A stretch of DNA of 64,000 bases from Labrenzia sp. VG12. GTDB taxonomy: Bacteria; Pseudomonadota; Alphaproteobacteria; Rhizobiales; Stappiaceae. A model generated the notes under the pieces. It saw only the letters and a list, made by a program, of their open reading frames with translations. It made no database searches and was not told the origin of the DNA. The position numbers were made by a program, and so were the translations under genes. Below are positions 42,300 through 50,009 of the stretch, one piece after another. The stretch is from positions 5,548,001 through 5,612,000 of the forward strand of contig NZ_CP022529.1 of assembly GCF_002237595.1 (NCBI RefSeq), in the 5' to 3' direction. How positions within the stretch are numbered: the stretch's first letter is position 1; each line of letters begins with the position of its first letter.

Positions 42300-43010
42300 G
42301 TGACAAAGACATTTGTTCTGGTGCATGGCGTCTGGCACGGGGGCTGGTGCTGGTCGCGGCTGGCCGATCAGCTGCGCACGCGTGGACACCGGGTCACGGC
42401 GCCGACCCAGACCGGTCTTGGCGAACGCGCGCATCTCCTGACCGCGGATATCACCATCGAAACCTTCGTGGAGGATATTGTCCGCCACCTGGACTGCGAA
42501 GACCTGAAGGACGTGATCCTGGTCGGTCACAGTTTCGGCGGCATTCCGATCACCGGCGTCGCGGACCGTGTGCCGGAACGGATTGGAAAGCTGGTCTATC
42601 TGGACGCCATCATGCTTTCGAGCGGGGAAACCTGGTTCGATCTGCTGCCGGAAGACATGGCGGCGGACCGCCGGGCGCTTGCGGAAAGTTCCAGTGGCGG
42701 CCTCAGCCTGCCGCCGGCACCGCCTGAAAGTTTCGGCGTGACCCGGCCAGAAGATGCCGCCTTCCTGGCGCCGCGTCTGACCCCGCATCCATTCCGGACC
42801 TTCACCACCGCGCTGGATCTCAGGAACCCGGTCGGTAATGGCTTGCCTGCCCATTACATCCAGTGCACCGATCCGCCTTATCGACCGGCCAGGGTCGCTC
42901 TGGAACGGGCCATCGGCTTCGGCTGGCCCGTCTCCCAGATTGCCACGGGGCACGACGCCATGGTGACGGAACCGGAGGCCCTGGCGGATTTGCTGGAAGA
43001 GATTGCCTAA
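42300..43010 (+). CDS. alpha/beta hydrolase
   Basis: A 236-residue serine hydrolase. FVLVHGVWHGGWCW provides the oxyanion hole, GHSFGG the nucleophile elbow, and GHDAMVTEP the catalytic histidine near the C-terminus. It resembles the MES/HNL-like esterases (plant salicylate esterase type). Its substrate is unknown. The GTG start follows GGGGAGAGCAAG. Probably co-transcribed with the HxlR gene. Confidence 0.88.
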   Translation: MTKTFVLVHGVWHGGWCWSRLADQLRTRGHRVTAPTQTGLGERAHLLTADITIETFVEDIVRHLDCEDLKDVILVGHSFGGIPITGVADRVPERIGKLVYLDAIMLSSGETWFDLLPEDMAADRRALAESSSGGLSLPPAPPESFGVTRPEDAAFLAPRLTPHPFRTFTTALDLRNPVGNGLPAHYIQCTDPPYRPARVALERAIGFGWPVSQIATGHDAMVTEPEALADLLEEIA

Positions 43011-43036
43011 CAGGCTGCCTGCTCGAAGAACCCAAC

Positions 43037-43062
43037 GGGGCGGCTCCTTTCGGAACCGCCCC
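43037..43062. terminator. hairpin between convergent genes
   Basis: GGGGCGG...CCGCCCC stem with a 12-base loop, lacking a clear T-run. It lies between the hydrolase and the aldehyde dehydrogenase. Confidence 0.5.
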
Positions 43063-43101
43063 GCAGACTGCCATAGCAAGATCGGGTAACGCTGGCAGCC
43101 T

Positions 43102-44622
43102 TTAGAAGAACCCGAGCTTGTTCGGGTTGTAGCTGACCAGCATGTTCTTGGTCTGCTGGTAATGGTCGAGCATCATCTTGTGGGTCTCGCGGCCGATGCC
43201 GGACTGCTTGTAACCGCCAAAGGCCGCATGGGCCGGATAGGCGTGATAATTGTTGACCCAGACACGACCGGCCTCGATGGCGCGACCGAAGCGGTAGCAG
43301 CGGTTGGCATCCCGCGACCAGACCCCGGCGCCAAGGCCGTACATGGTGTCGTTGGCGATGGCGAGAGCTTCCTCTTCCGTCTTGAACGTCGTGACGGACA
43401 CCACCGGACCGAAGATTTCCTCCTGGAACACCCGCATCTTGTTGTGGCCTTTCAGGATGGTCGGCTGGATGTAGAAGCCGCCATCAAGATCGCCGTCAAA
43501 CTTGGCTTCGGCACCACCGCAGAGCACTTCGGCACCTTCCTCGACCCCTATGGTGAGATAGGACAGGATCTTGTCCTGCTGTTCGCGGCTGGCCTGGGCC
43601 CCGACCATGGTGTCGAGAGCCCGCGGGTCGCCCTGCTTGATCGCTTTCACACGGGCAATCGCCCGCTCGATGAAGGCTTCATAGATGTCTTCCTGGATGA
43701 GCGCACGGCTCGGGCAGGTGCAGACTTCCCCCTGGTTGAAGGCGAACAGGACAAAGCCCTCGATGGCCTTGTCGAGAAAGGCATCGTCCTCGCGCATGAC
43801 GTCGGAGAAGAAGATGTTCGGTGACTTGCCGCCGAGTTCCAGCGTCACCGGGATCAGGTTTTCCGTCGCATACTGCATGATCATCTTGCCGGTCTGGGTC
43901 GAGCCGGTGAAGGCGATCTTGGCGATGCGCGAGGATTTTGCCAGCGGTGCACCGACCTCGGCGCCGTAACCGTTGATGATGTTCAGGACGCCGGCGGGCA
44001 GGACATCAGCGATCAGCTCGGCCAGCACCATGATGGCGGCCGGGGTCTGTTCGGCCGGTTTCAGCACCACGCAGTTGCCGGCGGCAAGGGCGGGCGCCAG
44101 TTTCCAGGCGGCCATCAGGATCGAGAAGTTCCAGGGAATGATCTGGCCGACGACACCGAGCGGTTCGTGGAAGTGATAGGCAATGGTGTCTGCGTCGATT
44201 TCCGACATGGAACCTTCCTGGCTGCGCAGCACACCGGCAAAATAGCGGAAGTGGTCGGCTGACAGCGGAATATCCGCTGCCGTGGTCTCACGGATCGGCT
44301 TGCCGTTGTCCCAGGTCTCGGCCTTGGCCAGCAGATCGAGGTTCGCTTCGATGACGTCAGCGATTTTCAGAAGAACATTGGCGCGTTCGGCTGCCGGCAC
44401 GCGGCCCCAGCTTTCCTTGGCCCCATGAGCGGCGTCCAGCGCCAGCTCCACATCCGCAGCGTCCGAGCGTGCGACGTCGCAGACGGTCTGGCCGGAGATC
44501 GGCGTGATGTTGGAAAAGTAGCGGCCGTTGACCGGCGCGACGAATTTGCCGCCGATGAAATTGTCGTAGCGGTCCTTGAACGGGGACGTCGTGTCGACCG
44601 CAATCCTGGGCATCTGGTTCAT
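43102..44622 (-). CDS. NAD-dependent aldehyde dehydrogenase (acetaldehyde type)
   Basis: A 506-residue ALDH oxidising an aldehyde, probably acetaldehyde, to the acid. IIPWNFSILMAAWKLAPAL binds NAD, Glu262 (LELGGKSPNIFF) is the general base, and the catalytic Cys301 is in FNQGEVCTCPSR. The C-terminal NNYHAYPAHAAFGGYKQSG and the NQGEVCTCPSR form resemble the AcoD/ExaC group of alcohol metabolism. It lies downstream of a GAF-HTH regulator gene on the same strand, with an 18-base palindrome between them. Confidence 0.93.
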   Translation of the reverse strand: MNQMPRIAVDTTSPFKDRYDNFIGGKFVAPVNGRYFSNITPISGQTVCDVARSDAADVELALDAAHGAKESWGRVPAAERANVLLKIADVIEANLDLLAKAETWDNGKPIRETTAADIPLSADHFRYFAGVLRSQEGSMSEIDADTIAYHFHEPLGVVGQIIPWNFSILMAAWKLAPALAAGNCVVLKPAEQTPAAIMVLAELIADVLPAGVLNIINGYGAEVGAPLAKSSRIAKIAFTGSTQTGKMIMQYATENLIPVTLELGGKSPNIFFSDVMREDDAFLDKAIEGFVLFAFNQGEVCTCPSRALIQEDIYEAFIERAIARVKAIKQGDPRALDTMVGAQASREQQDKILSYLTIGVEEGAEVLCGGAEAKFDGDLDGGFYIQPTILKGHNKMRVFQEEIFGPVVSVTTFKTEEEALAIANDTMYGLGAGVWSRDANRCYRFGRAIEAGRVWVNNYHAYPAHAAFGGYKQSGIGRETHKMMLDHYQQTKNMLVSYNPNKLGFF

Positions 44623-44723
44623 GAGATTTCCTCCTCTTGGCCCGGTCCTCCACCGGGAACGGGGAGAAGGTGCAGAGGAGAAGGCGCGCTGTCAGCAGTC
44701 GGGAAAAGGTTGCGGCATTCAAG

Positions 44724-44741
44724 TGTCTCAGCCCTGAGACA
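44724..44741. promoter_or_regulatory. operator upstream of the aldehyde dehydrogenase gene
   Basis: TGTCTCAGCCCTGAGACA, a perfect palindrome (8+2+8). It covers the stop codon of the regulator gene and lies about 100 bases before the dehydrogenase start. The same motif recurs at 45844-45861. Confidence 0.75.
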
Positions 44742-45699
44742 GGTCCGGTCCGTTATCGCCGATGCCCAGCCGTTTCATACGCCGGTAAAGGGTCGCCCGG
44801 CCGACGCCGAGCGCGCGGGCGGCTTCCGACACATTGCCCTTGGCCCGCGCCAGCGCCCTGACGACGGCAGTTCGTTCGGCCTTTTCGAACCCGGTCGGTC
44901 CGTCCTCGCGGCCAAGCAGATCGGAGGCGGGCAGGGGAATGATCGGGCCGGAGGCTCCAAGGCCGAAGGCCTTTCGGGCGCCCCGGGTCGCACCGACGAT
45001 CAGATCGTCGGAATCGACCGCAAGCAGAATGGCGGCGTCGGTCGTGTCCTTGTCGGCAAAGACGATGCGGCTGTCCGAAAAGGCGGCGCGAAAGGTGTCG
45101 ACCTCGATCTGGCGTGCTGTCTGCGCCACCATCGCCGCAATCAGCCGGTTGAAGGTTTCCGTCTGGTCGGCGCGCGCCGAGGAAACATCGAGAGCCCCGG
45201 CAATGTGGCCGTCTGGACCGTAGATCGGAGCGTCCATGCAGCTCATCGCGGCATTGCGCGCCAGAAAGTGCTCGTTCCGGTGAATGATGACGGTGCGTTC
45301 CTCGGCAATGCAGGTGCCGACGCCGTTGGTGCCGACCGAGGCTTCGCTCCAGTCCGTCCCCTGGGCCAGCCCCCAGTGCTCGAACACATCCGCGTCAGCG
45401 GCCGTGCTGCGCTGGTCTAGAACGACGCCATCCGCATCGGTCAGGAGAACGGTGCAGCCGGACTGACCGACCAGCCCGAACAGTTGGTCGAGCTTGGGCG
45501 CCGCGATCTGCAGGAAGGCGCCGGCCAGGTCGCGCCGTTCCCGAAGGGCGGGATCGGCCAGGCGCTCGGGCGCACGTTTCTCTCCGGGATGAAGGCCATG
45601 TTTGTCGATGGAGCGCCGCCAGGACGCAGCGATCCGCGACACGGCAGGCGCCGAACGGGACTGAACGGTTCGAAAGACGGTTTCGACGTGATCCTTCAT
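44728..45699 (-). CDS. GAF and Fis-type HTH regulator (AcoR-like, no AAA+ domain)
   Basis: A 323-residue regulator. Its N-terminal region (SRIAASWRRSIDKHGLHPGE) and GAF domain (about 55-190, LLTDADGVVLDQRS, GTNGVGTCIAEERTVIIHRNEHF) match the sensory part of AcoR-type activators. The C-terminus is a Fis-like helix-turn-helix (GNVSEAARALGVGRATLYRRMKRLG). The central AAA+ sigma-54 activation domain of AcoR is absent, so it must act with another sigma factor or as a repressor. Start ATG 45699; TTG 45708 is possible. It likely binds the two TGTCTCA palindromes and controls itself and the dehydrogenase. Confidence 0.88.
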   Translation of the reverse strand: MKDHVETVFRTVQSRSAPAVSRIAASWRRSIDKHGLHPGEKRAPERLADPALRERRDLAGAFLQIAAPKLDQLFGLVGQSGCTVLLTDADGVVLDQRSTAADADVFEHWGLAQGTDWSEASVGTNGVGTCIAEERTVIIHRNEHFLARNAAMSCMDAPIYGPDGHIAGALDVSSARADQTETFNRLIAAMVAQTARQIEVDTFRAAFSDSRIVFADKDTTDAAILLAVDSDDLIVGATRGARKAFGLGASGPIIPLPASDLLGREDGPTGFEKAERTAVVRALARAKGNVSEAARALGVGRATLYRRMKRLGIGDNGPDLSQG

Positions 45700-45843
45700 G
45701 ACTGCCAATGACCCCGGCTGTGCTTCTCTGAATGGTCGCGTCCAGCCCTTGGCCCGTTCCTCCCAAAACGTCCAAATGACAGCTTAGGATGAACCGGGGG
45801 GCGAGGGATGGCAAGGTGGTCTGCACAGGGAGTTTTGCGGAGT

Positions 45844-45861
45844 TGTCTCAATCCTGAGACA
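45844..45861. promoter_or_regulatory. operator upstream of the GAF-HTH regulator gene
   Basis: TGTCTCAATCCTGAGACA, with 7-base arms identical to those of the palindrome at 44724-44741. It lies about 145 bases before the regulator start, consistent with autoregulation. Confidence 0.72.
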
Positions 45862-45897
45862 GGTTTGCAAAAAATCTTCGCGAGCAAGAGAAGAAAA

Positions 45898-45927
45898 ACC
45901 CCGCCTCCTGTTCTGGGAGACGGGGTT
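45898..45927 (-). terminator. ccrM terminator
   Basis: On the minus strand a CCCCG...CGGGG stem (AACCCCG/CGGGGTT, with inner CTC/GAG pairing) is followed by TTTTTCTTCT. It lies 51 bases beyond the ccrM stop. Confidence 0.75.
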
Positions 45928-45977
45928 GAAGTGAACTCGCGGGGAAAGCGAAGGTCGCCTCTCTTTGTAAAGCCTGC

Positions 45978-47117
45978 TTATGCCTGCAGGCGGGATCTGA
46001 TTTCCTTGCGCAGCTCGTCGATCGGCGAGGTCTTGGCACCGTCCTTGGTGTGCCAGAACGTCCAGCCATTGCAGGCCTCCTGACCCTGGACCAGGGCGCC
46101 GACCTTGTGGATCGAGCCGGTATGGTCACCGGATTTCAGAGAACCGTCGGCACGCACCACGGCCAGATGCTTGCCCTTGGAACAGGTGAGCTCCGTGCCC
46201 GGTTCCAGCAGACCGCTTTCCAGGAGCGTGCCAAAGGGAATGCGCTTCTGGGCGCGTTTGCCCTGCTGCATTTCCAGGGATTCCGCATTGCCCGGCTCGA
46301 TCACGTCGATGCGCTGGGTCGCCGCATCGATATAGTCCTGCTCGCGTTCCACACCGACAAAGTTCCGGCCAAGTTTCTTGGCAACGGCCCCGGTCGTGCC
46401 CGTGCCGAAGAACGGGTCCAGCACGACGTCGCCCGGTTTGGAAGAGGCCGTCAGCACCCGGTAAAGCAGGGCTTCCGGTTTCTGCGTCGGATGAACCTTC
46501 TGACCCTGCTTGTCCTTCAGCCGTTCGGCACCGGTGCACAGCGGCAGGTGCCAGTCGGAGCGCATCTGCAGATCTTCGTTGAAGACCTTCAGGGCGTCGT
46601 AGTTGAAGGTCGGCTTGGCGTCCTTGGACTTGGTCGCCCAGATCATGGTCTCGTGGGCATTGGTGAACCGTTTGCCGCGGAAATTCGGCATCGGGTTCGA
46701 CTTCAGCCAGACGATGTCGTTCATGATCCAGAAGCCGAGATCCTGCAGGATCGCGCCGACACGGAAGATGTTGTGATAGGAGCCGATCACATAGAGCGAG
46801 CCATCGGGCTTCATCACCCGCCGGACGGCCAGAAGCCAGGCCCGGGTAAAGGCATCATAGGCCTCGAAGCTCTCGAACTGGTCCCAGTGGTCGTCACAGG
46901 CATCCACCTTCGACTGATCCGGCCGATGCAGGTCGCCGCCCAGCTGGAGATTGTAGGGCGGATCCGCAAAGACCAGGTCAACCGACCGGGACGGCAGCTT
47001 CTCAAGGGCGGCCACGCAGTCGCCCTTCAGGATCGTGTTCAGCCAGGAAGCACCAGCTTCCTCGGATTTGATTGGACGGGGTGCCGCGAAGGACACCCCG
47101 GTACGCAGTACACTCAT
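45978..47117 (-). CDS. ccrM: CcrM-type adenine DNA methyltransferase (GANTC)
   Basis: A 379-residue beta-class N6-adenine methyltransferase. The catalytic DPPY is at 52-55, the SAM-binding LDPFFGTGTTG at 233-243, and the C-terminal domain (about 270-379, GWTFWHTKDGAKTSPIDELR) is the CcrM-specific extension. CcrM methylates GANTC once per cell cycle in alphaproteobacteria and is essential in several. ATG 47117 is chosen; GTG 47135 would add 6 residues. A GAATC site lies 90 bases upstream. No restriction partner is present. Confidence 0.95.
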   Translation of the reverse strand: MSVLRTGVSFAAPRPIKSEEAGASWLNTILKGDCVAALEKLPSRSVDLVFADPPYNLQLGGDLHRPDQSKVDACDDHWDQFESFEAYDAFTRAWLLAVRRVMKPDGSLYVIGSYHNIFRVGAILQDLGFWIMNDIVWLKSNPMPNFRGKRFTNAHETMIWATKSKDAKPTFNYDALKVFNEDLQMRSDWHLPLCTGAERLKDKQGQKVHPTQKPEALLYRVLTASSKPGDVVLDPFFGTGTTGAVAKKLGRNFVGVEREQDYIDAATQRIDVIEPGNAESLEMQQGKRAQKRIPFGTLLESGLLEPGTELTCSKGKHLAVVRADGSLKSGDHTGSIHKVGALVQGQEACNGWTFWHTKDGAKTSPIDELRKEIRSRLQA

Positions 47118-47176
47118 TGCGACGCAATACCTCACGCAATTTCGAGTGTCATGGTTACCGGGTTTGGTAAATCAGC

Positions 47177-47252
47177 GGTTAAGCGGCCAAAACAAAAATT
47201 CTCATTGAATCAATGCTTTGTTTACAATCGTAAAAGCTGAATGAGAGGTTAA
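47177..47252 (-). promoter_or_regulatory. ccrM upstream region with GANTC and TTAACC half-sites
   Basis: The region holds one GAATC (47207-47211), a potential CcrM target, and two TTAACC half-sites on the minus strand (47177-47182 and 47247-47252) resembling CtrA half-sites. In Caulobacter, ccrM is controlled by CtrA and by methylation of leader GANTC sites, so similar control is plausible here but not shown. Confidence 0.45.
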
Positions 47253-47935
47253 TGGCCTGTCCCGACCGAAAACGCCAGAATTCTGCTGATTTCATTCATG
47301 GGACGACCGGAAGTTGTCTTCCAATCGTTAAAAGCGGCCTGAATCGCTGCCAGATTTTTTTTCGACATGCGATCGTTCTCAATGACATTTTCGCGGATCA
47401 GGGCGTTAACCACGTCGCCGGAGAGGATGAAACTCTCCTTGCCCATGAAGCGCAAGGCGATTTGCCCGGTGTTTCCTCCAAGACGGCTGCCTCGCTTCTT
47501 CAGCAGCTCCATCAGGCCCACCTGATCGTCGACCGGGTAAGTGGCGAAAAACCGCGCGGCGCTGCCATGTTCTGCCGCCAAGTCCTTCAGGAAAATTGCA
47601 TTGTGCTGGACCGATTTGATCTTCGCGCCGTTGCGCACGATGCGGGTGTCTTTCAGAAGCGCCTCGAAAGCCTCGTCGGGAAGAAAGGCGAGGCGGGCAA
47701 CATCAAATCCTTCGAAGGCGTCTTCGAAACCGGGCCATTTCTGCTCGATCACCTTCCAGCTGAAGCCGGCCTGAAACACGCATTTGGTGAACATGGCGAG
47801 CCAGCGGTCATCACCCACTGTCTCCAGTTCGGCGACGGGCCTGGGGGCGTTGTGTTCGTCCAGCAGGGCGCGAAGGGCGTCGGGCCCGCCCTTCTTGTCG
47901 GCGGCGAGGGCTTCGATCTCTTCAAAGGAACGCAT
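47249..47935 (-). CDS. DNA-3-methyladenine glycosylase I family protein
   Basis: A 228-residue member of the Tag family, which removes 3-methyladenine in base-excision repair. Recognised from RWLAMFTKCVFQAGFSWKVIEQKWPGFEDAFEGFD, then DTRIVRNGAKIKSVQHNA and LGGNTGQIALRFMGKESF. The zinc-binding ends of E. coli Tag are not obvious, so it is a divergent branch. It stands upstream of ccrM on the same strand with a 131-base gap holding the ccrM promoter. Confidence 0.85.
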   Translation of the reverse strand: MRSFEEIEALAADKKGGPDALRALLDEHNAPRPVAELETVGDDRWLAMFTKCVFQAGFSWKVIEQKWPGFEDAFEGFDVARLAFLPDEAFEALLKDTRIVRNGAKIKSVQHNAIFLKDLAAEHGSAARFFATYPVDDQVGLMELLKKRGSRLGGNTGQIALRFMGKESFILSGDVVNALIRENVIENDRMSKKNLAAIQAAFNDWKTTSGRPMNEISRILAFSVGTGH

Positions 47936-47958
47936 GGCTCAACTCTCCAAATGAGTTC

Positions 47959-48075
47959 GTCATCCCGGACGCAGCGAAGCGAAGATCCGGGATCGGGGAA
48001 CCCGGAGGTCTGCAACATCCAAACTGGTCCGTCGGCCCTCCGGTCCCGGCACGCGCTTTGCCTGGCCAGGATGAC
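47959..48075. repeat. mosaic palindromic repeat, copy E
   Basis: 117 bases from GTCATCCCGGACGCAGCG...GATCCGGGATC to GGCCAGGATGAC. Same family as copies A, C and D, with a shorter core. It lies between the ABC permease and tag genes. Confidence 0.72.
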
Positions 48076-48097
48076 GACGGACAAGTCGAGTGAAACC

Positions 48098-48904
48098 TTA
48101 TCGTTCTCCGACGTCCTTTGCCCGTTCAAATTTGCGCAGGGCAAGCGAAAGCGTGATCGTCATCATCAGGTAGATCAGGGCAACCACGTTATAGGTCTCG
48201 AAATAGCGGAACGAGCCGGCCGCATAGACCTTGCCGAGCTGGGTAATGTCGGCGACCCCAAGAACCGACACCAGCGAACTGTCCTTGATCAGCGCGATGA
48301 AATCATTGCCGAGCGGCGGCAGGATGGTCTTCAGCGCCTGTGGAAAGACGATCAGGCGGAAGCGGAGCCAGCGGTTCATGCCGAGTGCCTCGGCCGCCTC
48401 GATCTGGCCGGTGTCGACAGCCTGGATGCCGGCGCGGAAAACTTCGGCGATAAAGGCCGAATAACCGATCGTCAGGGCGAGGACGGCGCGCCAGAGCAGC
48501 GGGAAGTCACGGGTGCGCAATGTGCCAATCCCTAGCGGCTCCAGGAGCGCGTTGAGACCGGCCACCATCAGGGGTGTCGCGACGAAGGCGATATAAAGAA
48601 GCAGCACGATGATCGGCATGCCGCGCACGATCTCGATATAGAAACGCGCGCTTTGCCTGAGGATCAGCGAACCGGACAGCGACGCCAGCGCCAGGAGCAG
48701 CCCGATCAGGGAGGCCAGGAAGAAAGCCACGAGCGTGACGAAGATGGTCAGCCAGATGCCGCGCGAAACTGTCGCCATGACCTGGCTGTAGATCTCGTCG
48801 GTGGCGATCTGGATCAGCAGAAACACCGCAATGCCAACAGCAACCAGCAGCCAATAGGGAAAGTCCTGTTTCGGAGAGCCGGTCTGATTTTTGCTGTTGA
48901 ACAT
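48098..48904 (-). CDS. amino-acid ABC transporter permease
   Basis: A 268-residue inner-membrane permease of the HisMQ type with about five to six helices. The coupling loop is EAAEALGMNRWLRFRLIVFPQALKTILPPLGN (EAA motif), and RGMPIIVLLLYI is typical of polar amino-acid uptake systems. It follows the binding-protein gene on the same strand. The ATPase gene is not beside it; what follows is tag. It is therefore an incomplete cassette needing an ATPase from elsewhere. Confidence 0.92.
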   Translation of the reverse strand: MFNSKNQTGSPKQDFPYWLLVAVGIAVFLLIQIATDEIYSQVMATVSRGIWLTIFVTLVAFFLASLIGLLLALASLSGSLILRQSARFYIEIVRGMPIIVLLLYIAFVATPLMVAGLNALLEPLGIGTLRTRDFPLLWRAVLALTIGYSAFIAEVFRAGIQAVDTGQIEAAEALGMNRWLRFRLIVFPQALKTILPPLGNDFIALIKDSSLVSVLGVADITQLGKVYAAGSFRYFETYNVVALIYLMMTITLSLALRKFERAKDVGER

Positions 48905-48946
48905 GGGCGATCTTGTGGTTGGTGCGTCGGCGAAGAAATGAAAATG

Positions 48947-48980
48947 GCCGCTATCCGGGCCAAACCCCGGATAGCGGCCA
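48947..48980 (-). other. intercistronic hairpin between binding protein and permease
   Basis: A perfect 14-base stem (GGCCGCTATCCGGG / CCCGGATAGCGGCC) with a 6-base loop, then a T-rich stretch ATTTTC on the minus strand. It probably acts as a partial terminator or 3' stabiliser, giving more binding protein than permease. Confidence 0.75.
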
Positions 48981-49011
48981 CGCTGATGAAAGTCCAGCCG
49001 TGCTCAGGCGC

Positions 49012-49812
49012 TTACTGGCCGACCTTGTAGTCGAAGAACCATTTCTGGTTCAGCGCATCCAGCGTACCGTCGGCGCGCATGGAGGCAATGGCCGCATTGA
49101 ACGGCGCCACCAGGTCGGAGCCTTTCGGGAAGATGAAGCCGAAATCTTCAGAGCCCATCGGGTCGCCGATCAGCTTGAACGTGTCGGGATTGGCCGCAAC
49201 GTAGCCCCGGCCACCGGTGCTGTCGGTGAGGACGAGGTCGACATCGCCGGCTTTCAGGGCCTGCACGGCCGCACCGAAGGTTTCGAACAGCTTGATGCGC
49301 GGATTGGCTTCATCGCCGTCCAGAACTTCGTAGACGGTGACGTAGAAAGGCGTCGTGCCCGGCTGGGCACCGGCCAGGAAGTCCGTGTTGGCGGCAAAAC
49401 TCTTGGGATCTGAGAACCGGTCCTCGTCGGCGCGCACCAGCATGAACATCTCGGAACGCATATAGGGCTCGGAGAAATCGACCTTGTCGGCCCGGTCTTC
49501 ACGGATCGTGATGCCGTTCATGGCAAGGTCATATTCGCCCGCGGAAACGGCGGGGATCATCGCATCCCAGCTGACATTCTCGTAGGTGATCTTGGCGTTG
49601 AGGCGCTTCGCGATCTCGGCAATTGCCTCATATTCCCAACCAACGGCATCGCCGGACTTCGGATCGACAAATTGCAGCGGCGGATAGGTGTTTTCCGAAG
49701 CAATCACGATTTCCTTGCCGCCGAGATCCGGAAGCGTTTCGGCGCCGGCCGCAGCGCTCAGGCCGATCACGCAGGAAAGGGCGGCCGCAAGGCCGAGAAG
49801 GGTCTTTTTCAT
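49012..49812 (-). CDS. amino-acid ABC transporter substrate-binding protein
   Basis: A 266-residue periplasmic binding protein (SBP family 3) with a signal peptide ending AAAGAE. IVIASENTYPPLQFVD, VGWEYEAIAEIAKRLNAK, YDLAMNGITIREDRADKVDFSEPY and DLVLTDSTGGRGYV are family signatures. The specificity within polar amino acids cannot be read. First gene of the two-gene operon with the permease. Confidence 0.93.
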   Translation of the reverse strand: MKKTLLGLAAALSCVIGLSAAAGAETLPDLGGKEIVIASENTYPPLQFVDPKSGDAVGWEYEAIAEIAKRLNAKITYENVSWDAMIPAVSAGEYDLAMNGITIREDRADKVDFSEPYMRSEMFMLVRADEDRFSDPKSFAANTDFLAGAQPGTTPFYVTVYEVLDGDEANPRIKLFETFGAAVQALKAGDVDLVLTDSTGGRGYVAANPDTFKLIGDPMGSEDFGFIFPKGSDLVAPFNAAIASMRADGTLDALNQKWFFDYKVGQ

Positions 49813-50009
49813 GGGAGGCTCCTGGTCAAAATTCCCAAGGACCTTAACGGTTCCCTCTGCAATGGAAAAGACCGGCGTGAAGCCTGAGTGTTCGCCTGTT
49901 GCAGAAATTTTCTCTCTGCGAAAAAAAATTCAAAATCTGCTGATAGATCTATTGACCCGGAGGGAACTTGGCGGGACTGTGGGCGCATAACAACAATAAG
50001 GAGACATTT

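Noticed and set aside
44623..44723. Possible sigma-54 (-24/-12) promoter for the aldehyde dehydrogenase
   Set aside because: No GG-N10-GC pattern of acceptable quality on the minus strand, and the regulator lacks the AAA+ domain needed for sigma-54.
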